From contig CM055881.1 of assembly GCA_029582165.1 (NCBI GenBank), positions 20,279,594 through 20,343,593 on the forward strand: DNA of 64,000 nt. The letters are read 5' to 3'. Every line of letters begins with the position of its first letter. Position 1 is the first letter of the stretch. The notes beneath the pieces were generated by a model. It made no database searches, had not been told where the DNA came from, and was given only the letters and a program-made list of their open reading frames with translations. The DNA is from Portulaca oleracea (taxonomy: Eukaryota > Streptophyta > Magnoliopsida > Caryophyllales > Portulacaceae). Position numbers and translations under genes: made by a program. Positions 32,966 to 42,552 of this stretch are shown in pieces.

Positions 32966-34006
32966 GATTTATTATTTTCATTAATTATGAATAACTTTTT
33001 CTAGTTTTAATAATTAACCATTCTAATATATTTTTTAAAACTTTCTATCAAATAAAAATATTTTCTTTAACTTTTTTAATTTTTAATAGTTCATCAATGA
33101 TTACTCTTTCACGGCTAAGAATTTTCATTGTTGAACATCAACCCTGTGCTCCATTTGCCCATACCTATTTCAAAAACACCCCCTCCTTAATTAGCTCCTC
33201 CCCATCAATCCCTGCTTCGCCACCAAGGTTAGGGGCGAGATGCTTATTAGGCGATCTACCGCAGTCGTATGCAGTGGATTTAAGTGTTGGTCTATCGTCG
33301 GTGGATCGGGTTTTGCAACTGAAGGTTGTGGGTGGTTGCTTGGTGGTGCAGGCCGACAAGGGAGATGAGATGGTTGAGTTATAGCCGCAATTGGAAGCAC
33401 CGGTGGGTACAGTGGGTGGCACCGGAGACTGACAGTGCTTGAACAGTGGGTGACCGGCGCTTTACGAAAAAGAGACAATCATGGGCATGGTGTGTGATTT
33501 CGAGGCAATGGGTATGGAGATTTAGGCGTTAGTTGGAGAAGCGATGGTGGTTGTGGTCCGTGCCAATGTTTGTGGTGAGATGACAGAGGTACATCGCCGG
33601 CGAGTGGTGCTGTGGTGGCGACAAATATGGAGTTCCGGTTTCTCTCTCTATCCCGATGGGTGAGATGATGAACTGACCATGGCCGTGAAAAACATTAATT
33701 ATGTTGAGCTTAAATTTTTTTAATAGATACATATCTATTCCTTAGGGATTAGAATCCATTCCTCCCATAATTGGGAGGTTTCTAATTCCCCCCTTTGGGA
33801 GGAATAAGAAATCCTCTGGAATGGGGATTTCATTCCATAATATGTTGTCCAAACACAAAAAATAGGAACTAGAACCCATTCCACCTCCATTACATCCCTT
33901 TTTGTCTCTCCAAACATGCCCAAATCCATTTCAGCAAACTACTCTTCTATCCCTTTCTCTTTTGTTTCCCCATTTTTTTTAAAATTGAAACATGCCTCTC
34001 TCTTCT
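32966..34006. other. Intergenic sequence with a possible MITE-like segment
   Basis: I recognise no gene. Bases 33100-33640 hold moderately GC-rich sequence with overlapping chance frames on both strands. Bases 33735-33960 contain repeated inverted pieces of ATTCC/GGAAT and TTGGGAGG/CCTCCCA, like a small foldback element, but I could not define its ends. The last nine bases (33998-34006) are the left copy of the MULE-2 target duplication. Confidence 0.4.
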
Positions 34007-34134
34007 CAAAAAATTGTTCCGGAGTGCCATATATTCCCCAAAAATGACTATTTGGGGACCACATTATTTTTTTTTACTCTTTGGGGACCTGATTGTTGTA
34101 CAAAACATGTTGGTTGGGTATTTTCCGACCAAAA
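34007..34134 (+). repeat. MULE-2 left terminal inverted repeat
   Basis: It pairs with 40166-40294 with few differences, mainly in the length of a T run. A weaker match (a run around AATACCCCTT) continues further in on both sides. Confidence 0.95.
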
Positions 34135-34691
34135 GTTATGAAAATTCGGTGAGACTAGCCGGAGTCAACACAAAAATGATTTAGGTTGCTGGAGTGACAA
34201 AAATACCCCTTATTTGGCTCCAATTTTTGTCTTTAAAACTGAATTAACTCCTCCTCCCTCCCAACAACCAAATTCAGTCGGCCATTAAAGAGCAAAATTT
34301 GAGAGAGATGAAGCTGGAGATTGAGGAGGAGCTGTTCCAGCCACAATGTCGAGGAGGATGGGAGGTAAAGCCTAAACGAATTCATTGTCTGATATGGCAT
34401 CAATTTTGAAAATTTACAGTCTTCAATTGTTTTGAAGATCGACAACCTTCAATTTGTTGAATGAGTGGTGTTGTTTTAGTCTGAAAATTCAAAAATTAGG
34501 GTTTGAGAGTTCCTTTTTTGTTGTCGATTTCATATGAATCGATTGGGTTAAGGGTTTAGGGTTTTGTTGTCGACTTTGTTGTCGATTTTGGTTTGTTCAT
34601 TTGGGTGTGAAAATGAGGTGTTGTTGATTTGGTTTTGTTGTCAATTTTGTTGTAATATATGTATTGTTGTGTTTGTTTTGTTGTAGATGAT

Positions 34692-35239
34692 ATGAATTTT
34701 GAGAACAAGGGAATGGAAGGGTTCAACAAAAGGGCTAATTGGGTGGATGGCAAGTTCGTGTGCATTGGTAAGTGTGGGGTGGATGGTGTTCTGAAGACAT
34801 CAAAGAGTAATAACAACCCAAATCGTGTCTATGGAAAGTGCCCAAGGTGTGCAAAATGGTTGGGGTGGTTGGATGAATGTGAAGATTCAGCTAGTGTAAA
34901 CAACATGCGGAAGTAGGGGGGCCAAGTGTGGAGCTAGACATGCCAAGGGATACTGTTGCTGCTGATTTACTTCAGTTGAAGGAGAAGGTTGGTGAAGCTA
35001 TTGTGTTGCTTAGTATATGCAAGAATGAGGTTGGTGAATTGAGGAAGGAAGTGGCTGAGTTAGTGGTGAAGATGTCTAGGTTGATCGATCAGATGTCTAT
35101 GATAGTTGAGAAGGCTGCTGAACTGAAGGCATTGTGGGACAAAGTGCTGGGGATTATGGTGATGTGTGGGATGGGGATTGGGTCTTTGGTTGTGATTGTT
35201 GCATTCTTGGTGGTTATTGTTCTGTCTCTTTTGAAATGA
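34692..35239 (+). pseudogene. GRF-type zinc-finger, coiled-coil, membrane-tail protein of MULE-2 (one frameshift)
   Basis: The first frame, 34692-34916, encodes a GRF-type finger: CIGKC, then NNNPNR, then KCPRCAKWLGWLDE. It ends at a TAG. A second frame from about 34910 to the TGA at 35237-35239 encodes a heptad-rich coiled coil (LKEKVGEAIVLL, ELRKEVAELVVKM) and a C-terminal hydrophobic segment of about 20 residues (GIGSLVVIVAFLVVIV) that looks like a tail anchor. The two parts join if one base is inserted or deleted near 34908-34920, beside a six-base G run, so the break may be a mutation or an assembly error. An intron ending at TTGTTGTAG near 34684 may lie upstream, making the true start uncertain. 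The domain order finger, coiled coil, membrane tail is common in plant GRF-type proteins. Confidence 0.7.
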
Positions 35240-35868
35240 TTACAGTTAATGTGTTGGATTCTTAGTTGCAGCAGTAGTTGTATTAGTTCTTGTATTATGT
35301 GTTTTGTGAAGGTAACAAAAGGCAGATGGTAGCTTATAGCAAAGATCTGATCTGCCACTCTTTGTTTTTGTTGGACAAGTATGTAGCTACCTTGTAGACA
35401 ATGAGAATTTGGGAATTGTAGACAATTGAATTGAAATTGTGAGAATTTGTGATGTTGTATATTGTACAATCTACTTTACAATTTGAAATGATGTATATAA
35501 ACAAACTGTTTGGCTTGCAAATGACACTAGTACTCAAGTACTCATAATCTGTACATTCTACTCTACCAAACTACAATTGACCAAAGCCACACTTGTGAAT
35601 CAATAAAAATCCATGACACTAGTACTCAAGTTACTCATAATCATAATTGGATAGCAATACAATCAAAAGTCTTGACACAAACTGTTTGGCTTGCAAATGA
35701 CAAGTGTTGATCATAATTGTGCCTAAAACATTACAAACCATGCCATCCATAAAGCAAAATGACACAACTGGAACTTAATTGGCTAAAAACAATACAAACC
35801 ATGTCTTGACAGAAACCAAATACATAAGTCTGACACTAGGGTCCACTACATAACAACCAAAGGCATGT
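35240..35868. repeat. Convergent spacer of MULE-2 with an internal duplication
   Basis: Two stretches occur twice: AAACTGTTTGGCTTGCAAAT at about 35503 and 35678, and GACACTAGTACTCAAGT at about 35523 and 35616. This suggests tandem duplication of roughly 100-175 bases. No gene is seen. Confidence 0.7.
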
Positions 35869-38800
35869 TCAAGCTGAATGTGGGACTTCACTTGACTTGT
35901 TTCCCTTATTGCTTCCACTAGCCTTGGTCCTACTCTTCCCTTCATTAGCAGTCTTCTTCTTCCTTTTATTGTTGCTGGTCTTTTGCATCTGTTGATTGCT
36001 TCCACTGACCTTTGCTTTCTTCCTTGGCTGACCTCCTTGATCAACATTCCCTTTTGTTGATGGTGATGTTGGTGTTTTGATCAACCTTCCATTTTCATCC
36101 CTTGGCAAGCCACATGTCAGGTAGTTGGCCAATATTGTCACAAGTGGAGCACCTCTTGGTTCCATGCCTCTTCTCTTTCTTTTTGGCCAAGTCTTCCCTG
36201 GACTCTCTTCTTTTATTCTTTGATGGCCTCCCTCTCTTCTTCAACTCATGAGGAGGGTCAAGTTGCTTATGGTCAGACTCAGGCCACATGGTATGGTCAG
36301 GAATTGGCTTCACTATGGTGTCATACAAACTCCTATACTTGTCTACCATGAAGCAAGGTGCAATGTAATCCTCAACATCCAGTTTTGCAAAGTGGATGCA
36401 CCTAGTGGCATGCTTACATGGCAAACTAGTGAGTTGAAATTTTCCACAGGTACAAGTATGGTCGTTGAGGTTCACATTGTGGTTGACATTACCCTCCAAA
36501 ATATCAAAATATCCCCTCCCAGCACTGTGTACCATACCACATGCTCTAGAGTCTGTTATTGTCTTTCTCAATTTTTGGTCCACAAATGGTGTAACTTCAG
36601 TCTCCCAACTACACCCCAACTTGAACCTTTTATTAAATCTCTTGGCAATAACCTTCCTAATTTCTTCCAACATGTTTAGTATTGGCTTACCTCTGTGTTT
36701 GATGATAACATGGTTGAAGGATTCAACAAAGTTGTTTGTGTTATCGTCGCTCTTCAGGCCTTGGTCATACTTAAACTTTTCCCAGGTTTCAACTGGTTCA
36801 ACATCCTTTAGCCAGTTGTATGCAACTGGACTTTTCTCCCTTATCTTCTCCATGGCTGTCTTGAATACTGTCTCAGAATATGCATTAGCTGCTATGTAGA
36901 AGTAGAAGTGGTACCAAGCACCTACAAAAGTTTGAAGATTTATCAAAAATTGAGTTACATAGTTTATGGTTGAACTATAGCAGATTAAAGCATCACATTG
37001 ATGTATTCATACCTCGAAATTTGTTAGCAAAGTTCTTGTACAGGTGCAACACACACACTCTCCTCCTTGATTGAGGAAAGAACTTGTCCAATGCATTCTT
37101 AATTGACTGAGATACAAACATCAACAAAGAACTTATCAGACACCTTTAGCAACACCTAAACATAAATATAAGATTATAAACTAAGAAAAAGAAGAGGATT
37201 ACCTAGTGTCTGTCAGCCATGAAGGTGTAATGATGTGAATCTTGTTGTGAATAAAGTGCAACTGCCAGTCCATTCACAAAGTATGCCCACTCTTCATCAT
37301 CTTCAACTGGGAAGACACCATATACTAGTGGGAACTAACCATTGTTGCCATCTAATCCAATTGCATTCATCAAAACCCCTTTGTAAGGACCTTTCAAGAA
37401 GCAACCATCCAATCCAATCAAACCCCTGCAATGCTCCTTGAATGCCTTAATAACAGGTCCAACGCATATTAGAATCCTCTTGAAAGTGGGTTTAAAGTTG
37501 GACCCCTATCAGTGAAGCTGATGAAACACTTAGACCCAGGGTTGGCTTTCGTGAATTCATCACAGTATTGAGGGCTTCAAGTAACCTTCATCATGATCAC
37601 CAAATAACCTTTTCCTCATAATCTTTAGTGCCCTGTAGCTAGTGTAATCAGGGACTGACATACCATATCATCCAAATGAATGTCATGCCCTCCGCATCCA
37701 TGTTGGGGTTTAGGCTAAAGTCCTTCATAAGCTGGTTACTAACCCACTTGGCACCAACATGATGGTGCTTAGTTTTTTTATAACACACATTACTTCCCTT
37801 TACATACTGTATACGCCAAGTTACACCATCTTGCATCACGATTACATGGACCCTGAAAGTGCACTTTTCATTTTTGCAATTCATAATGTACCTCTTACTG
37901 TTGTTCTTCACCTTATTCAAAATAAAGCCTCTCTGAATTGTATAAGTCTTCATCACATACAAGAGCTTGTCCTTGCTGCTGAACATATCCATTGCTTTGA
38001 TATCAACCTTATTTTCCCTACCTTCAATCCAAACTTGCCCTTCACTATAAACTGATGCCATCTTGCCAGCCAAGTTTGCTTACGTGGATCCACATCCTCA
38101 TCAACCACATATCCTAGATCCATTCTTGCCTCAACCTCCTCATCTCCATTATCTTCTAACCCAGAAACATCCTCTTCAGATGAGTCAACATACTCATCAT
38201 CACTGTCATCCTCGTCTTCTTCATCTGTTGGAACAAACTCTTCATCATCACTTTCATCATCTGTATCTTCTAGTTGCCATTGAGCCCCAGATACACCTTC
38301 ACCATTCTCATCCTCAAAGAACTCATCAATTTCTCTCACATCTGCCCTTGCCAGTTCTTGAATGTCAGAAGCTTGTAGCATAGAAAATTCCTTTGACATA
38401 CTATTCAATATAGCAGGATCCAGCTCCATTGTTTCCTTACTTTTGGCCTTCTTCTTTTTAGATGGAGTTTTTGAGGTTGAAGGGATATCTTGTTCAGCTG
38501 ATTGCTTATCTGAACTAGCTGATGCCCCAGACTTATTCATTTCCCTCCTTTGAGATGGTGAGCTAAGAGGAGAACTTACCTGTGCACCTTGCTTCTCTGG
38601 AGTTGCTGCTGCCACAGACATAGTTAATGGTCTCCTTTGACTTTCAGCTGGTGAAGAGGTTGTGTTCAAAAGCTCAATGATTTCCCTCTGAGGTGGAGAG
38701 CTAAGAGGTGAAGATGGCTGTGGACATTGCTTATCAGAACTTGATGCTGCCAAAGACCTAGTCAAAGGCCTCCTTGTACTTTGAGCTGATGATGATGTTG

Positions 38801-39719
38801 TGTTCTGCAGCTCATTACTTTCCCTTTGAGATGGAGAGCAAACAAGAGATCTTGCATACTTTCTCTGTGATGCAGCAGGTGAGGATGTACCAAAGACATC
38901 CTTGCTTTTAGTTGGTGATGGGGAAGCAGGACCACAATTATTATTATGTAGCTCCTCCATGTTACCAGGCCCAACAGAAGATGACCCAAGCCCAAACCCA
39001 CTTGAAGATTCCCCCATTCCAGGCCCACCAGAAGATTCCCCAGCTCCTTTATGAGTTGCTGCCTTTGCTGCATTTCTGGTACTCCTTCTGACTTCTAGCT
39101 TCTTTCTTGCACCAAATCTTTGACCAATACTTGCATCTGTGGAAGGTGGCTTCTTTGTTGATGGTGGTCTGGGATGTGAGGTCTGACTGCCACCTTGGTT
39201 TTGCTCAACATCAATGGGTGTTTGTATCAAGTTGTCAGCCCATACATATGCTTGACTTGGTGTCATTTCCCTCATTTCAACAATAATCTCATCATCATCA
39301 ACATGCTTATCAATACTCTCCATAGTTTGTTGAAGCTTCCCCTTCCCAGCCAGTTGAACCATCTCCACAGGCAATGTCTTCACATTCTCCAACTTTGACC
39401 ATGAACCCACAAAATTATTCCAGTCGGTATCTGTTTGCAATGGTAGCTTCTTGTTCTCCTTCCCTGGTCGATACCAATTCAATCCAACAAACTTCGGAAA
39501 CTTCCTAAAGTCTTCTGTGTACCTCGTCCTAATGTCACAGAATAGCTCTTTATGGTTGTAAATGTCTAAGTCCTTCTCTGGGATGTAAATCCTCAATGAG
39601 TTGAATCTGACAATGAATGAATACATTGGATCAACCTGTGCATCACAATCAAACCCAATACATATTTCAACAAACAATTCCCAGTTTTGTTCATACGAAT
39701 TCCCCTTTATTATCAACAA
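35869..39719 (-). pseudogene. MULE-2 transposase (MURA-like) pseudogene
   Basis: Read right to left, an N-terminal region (39719-38070) has a Ser/Pro/Thr-rich middle with repeated SPSQR motifs and a strongly acidic end. A MuDR DNA-binding domain follows (38073-37648; MFSSKDKLLYVMKTYTIQRGF, zinc residues in CKNEKC). Then come the MULE core with GLDGCFLKGP near 37410 and MADRH near 37210, an exon at about 37112-37017 (RRRVCVLHLYKNF), and a last exon from 36923 with NNFVESFN, a SWIM finger (CTCGKFQLTSLPCKHA) and a basic tail. The catalytic Asp, Asp and Glu can all be placed. Breaks are: a frameshift near 38060-38090, disruption around 37560-37640, TAG at 37337-37335 and TAG at 37205-37203 beside a GT donor, and a frameshift near 36120 in the zinc knuckle. 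The start codon is not clear. Confidence 0.88.
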
Positions 39720-40165
39720 AATTCAAACCCTAAATTTACAAATTAACAAAATTCAATACCTAACTTTTTGAACAAAACCATCTAATACAGATTTCGAACC
39801 CTAACATTCGAAATTAACCATCTACCCTAATTTCCGAACCTGACATACAATGTGATAATGATGCTTACCACTGCAAGATTCTCCGTGGACGGTGGCGTGG
39901 CTGAAACCAAGACTCAAACTACAAGCTCGACCAATTCTCGTAAACTTGAACCTCTTCCTTCCCAGTTCTCCAGTTCTCTCTGCAAGTTGATGGTTACCAC
40001 TACAAGTTGAGAGGAATAGTAGCGCAGTGAAGAAGAAGAACGGATGAAAGTGAAGAAGATGAAAACCAAGACTTTGCAGATTTGAGCGGGCAAATAAAAG
40101 GGGCAAACTGGACTTTTCAATCATAAGTCAAGGGGTATTTACGTACTTTCATTGTTTCCGGCTGT

Positions 40166-40294
40166 TTTGGTCAGAAAATACCCAACCAGCATGTTTTGAC
40201 AACAATCAGGTCCCCAAAGAGTAAAAAAAAAAAAAAAATGTGGTCCCTGAATAGTCATTTTTGGGGAATGTATGGCACCCGGAGCAATTTTTTG
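40166..40294 (-). repeat. MULE-2 right terminal inverted repeat
   Basis: Reverse complement of 34007-34134, followed directly by the right copy of the CTCTCTTCT target duplication at 40295-40303. Confidence 0.95.
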
Positions 40295-40303
40295 CTCTCT
40301 TCT

Positions 40304-40845
40304 TTCTCTCTCCCTTGTTTCAACCCCCTCCCCCGGTTTCACTATATTTTTCTCTTTTGGGCAATTTTTTTGTATATTTTAATAAATCTAAACCCCCATG
40401 TCAATCTCCTTTTCCTTTTTTTAATTTGTTTTTAATGGTGTGTTTTAATTGCTGTTATTTTGGAATAGTCGACATTGGGGTCGGCTCTTTATTGGTTTGC
40501 TTTTTGGAGATTTATTTTTGATTCATATGCTAATGGGTTTGGTTGTTTAACCAGCTAGTGGAGTATATTACTTAATTGTGGTTGGTCTTCCAGTTAGATG
40601 TAAGTTTGTGTGCTTGTTTAGAAATAACTAAATATTGATAGAGAACATAACTAGTTATTGTATTAGTGCAGCATCATGTTACCATCAACATTGATTGAAC
40701 TTCTTGCTTTGTTAATTGTTGGATTAGCTCTATAATCACCGTGTTTGCTACTTGGAGCGTTACCGATCGCGTGGAGGGAGATTGTTTGCTTGAGTAATGA
40801 AGAAAAACAATAGGGAGAGCTTGAACAACAATGGAGATAATAGAA
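40304..40845. other. Intergenic sequence, no gene seen
   Basis: AT-rich sequence between MULE-2 and a gypsy LTR region, with only chance open frames. The left limit of the LTR could lie anywhere in here. Confidence 0.4.
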
Positions 40846-41500
40846 GACCTTGGCAAGGATTGTCCACCACCTTAGTCTAACATTTCACCATGATTAATTA
40901 GGAGTAACCCACCATCAGCCATTAAAGAAATGACTTGAACACCACCAAATAATACTTGGATAAAATAAACAAGATTTTTGGGGAAGAGGCTTGGGGGGCA
41001 CTCATTCATTAACATTTCATAATCACATAAGTTGTCTTGGGAAGAGTGAAAACAAGGCATTTATACTAAATAGAAAATTAAGCCCAAAACTCAACAAAAA
41101 CAAAACAGACACGCGCGTGTCACAGAGGGGTCGCGGGCGCGACGGTCTTCTGTCACGGCAAGCCATCGCCACCAAGAAGAGTGTCACAGCGCGACGGTGT
41201 GTCGCAGCGCGACGTTCGCTCTCGCCGATCCATCGCCCAAAGAATGAGTGTCACAGGCGCTACGGGTCGAGTCACGGGTGCGACGTATCGGCCAGCTGGT
41301 TGTCGCGGGCGCAACAACCTTGTCACGGGCGCGACCCAAACACGCCTGCAATTCTCCTGGTGGGCGGCCGTGCGCCGCGCGACGCGTGCCGTAATACTTC
41401 GAACTTTATTGCTCTCGGGACTACACCCGAACCCTGATACCTCCTAGTTTCCATTTCTCGGGACGGCCCGGTCCGGTCCCGAGGCCTCCGGGGTCAGTGC
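40846..41500 (-). repeat. LTR region of a Ty3 element, with CGCCCGCGAC-type array upstream of a TATA box
   Basis: On the - strand the GC-rich block 41370-41107 holds about eight copies of a module like GTCGCGCCCGCGAC, itself an imperfect inverted repeat. It is followed by TATAAATGCC at about 41063. The stretch 41020-40850 downstream of the TATA is clearly homologous to 53395-53510 on the + strand (shared GGTGGTGTT..AAGTCATTTCTTTA and AATCATG.TG.AATGTTAG). This is probably the 3' LTR of the integrase fragment to its right. LTR ends were not identified. Confidence 0.65.
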
Positions 41501-41515
41501 ATCAAATGAACCCGC

Positions 41516-42552
41516 CTAGAAGGTCCCGGGGCCCATCCATTGGATGGCCGAGACTAGCCTCGCAACTCCGGGAGTGACCGGGAATTGTAGTTTAAGGCTC
41601 GAGATGGACGTGGTGGCTCGCTTGGCGGAGATCACAAGCGCGGAGAACGGAACCCGGACCTCTTCATCCTCCCCTTCTTGAAGAGGATTTACCCTCAAAT
41701 CCGCGTCGGGTTCAACATCCTCGATGTAAGGCAAAAGATCCCCGATGTTGAAAGTAGAGGAGATACCCATATCAACCAGAAGATCAAGCTTGTAGGCATT
41801 GTCATTTATCTAGGCCAAGATCTTGAACGGTCCCTCGCTTCGTGGCATTAGTTTACTACTCCTCCGGGAACGGAACCGTTCCTTCCTCAAGTGGAGCCAA
41901 ACCAATTTCCCGGGTTTGAATGTGATACCACGACGATGCTTGTTGGCTCGGGCCTTATAAAGTTCATTGGTGCGCTCGATCTTCTCTCGAATTTGCCGGT
42001 GAAGCTTTTGGATCTCGGTGGCCTTCTCACTTGCTTCAAAGCTAACCCTCGACTCTAATGAAAGAGGAAGGAGCTCGATAGGAGTAATAGGGTTGACCTC
42101 ATAACAAGTCTCGGAGGGCGAATGTCCCGTAGCAAAAGAAGGGGCCCGATTGTAGGCAAATTCGGCATGACATAACTTGGCATCCCAATCCCGTAAACTC
42201 CTACTCACAAGACGCCGAAGCAATGTAATGAGAGTCTTGTTAGTTACCTCAGTTTAACCGTCCGTTTGAGGATGATGTGACGTGTTAAAAAGAAGCTTCG
42301 TCCCCAGGAGCTTCCATAAAGACCTCCAGAAATGACTCATGAACTTAGTGTCACGATCCGATACAATAGTCCTCGGAACACCATGCAGGCGCACTACCTC
42401 CTGGAAGAAGGGAGTAGCGATGTGAGTGGCGTCATCGGTCTTTTCACAAGCAATGAAATGCGCCATCTTGGAAAAGTGATCCACGACGACGAGTACTGCA
42501 TCTTTACCACACACGGTCCGGGGAAGAGCCACAATAAAGTCCATACTCAAGT
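41516..42552 (-). pseudogene. Ty3/gypsy integrase fragment
   Basis: The frame begins [10 protein letters not shown] and shows the integrase core: Asp in SMDF, Asp in VSDRDTKF, Glu in TEVTNKTL. Next is the post-core region with HAEFAYNRAP and WLHLRKERF, and a C-terminal end with SSTFNIGDLLPY and an acidic tail. Stops at about 42255 (TAA where Gln is expected before TEV) and after FKILA near 41808 interrupt it. It lacks the N-terminal zinc domain and everything upstream. The sequence type differs from the Tekay-like element at the left of the window. The left-hand junction at 42552 passes directly into the plant-mobile-domain pseudogene. Confidence 0.85.

Larger units (their letters stand above)
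34007..40294. mobile_element. MULE-2: Mutator-like transposon with the same two-gene plan, decayed
   Basis: It is 6288 bp long. The ends CAAAAAATTGTTCCGG (left) and CAAAAAATTGCTCCGG (right, reverse strand) start terminal inverted repeats of about 128 bp. It is flanked by a perfect 9-bp target duplication, CTCTCTTCT, at 33998-34006 and 40295-40303. A GRF-type zinc-finger gene on the + strand converges with a transposase gene on the - strand. Stops and frameshifts in the transposase make this copy non-autonomous. The termini are unrelated to those of MULE-1. Confidence 0.95.

Noticed and set aside
33097..33478. Overlapping open frames on both strands that could be a small gene
   Set aside because: No domain, no codon pattern favouring one strand and no splice or promoter support.
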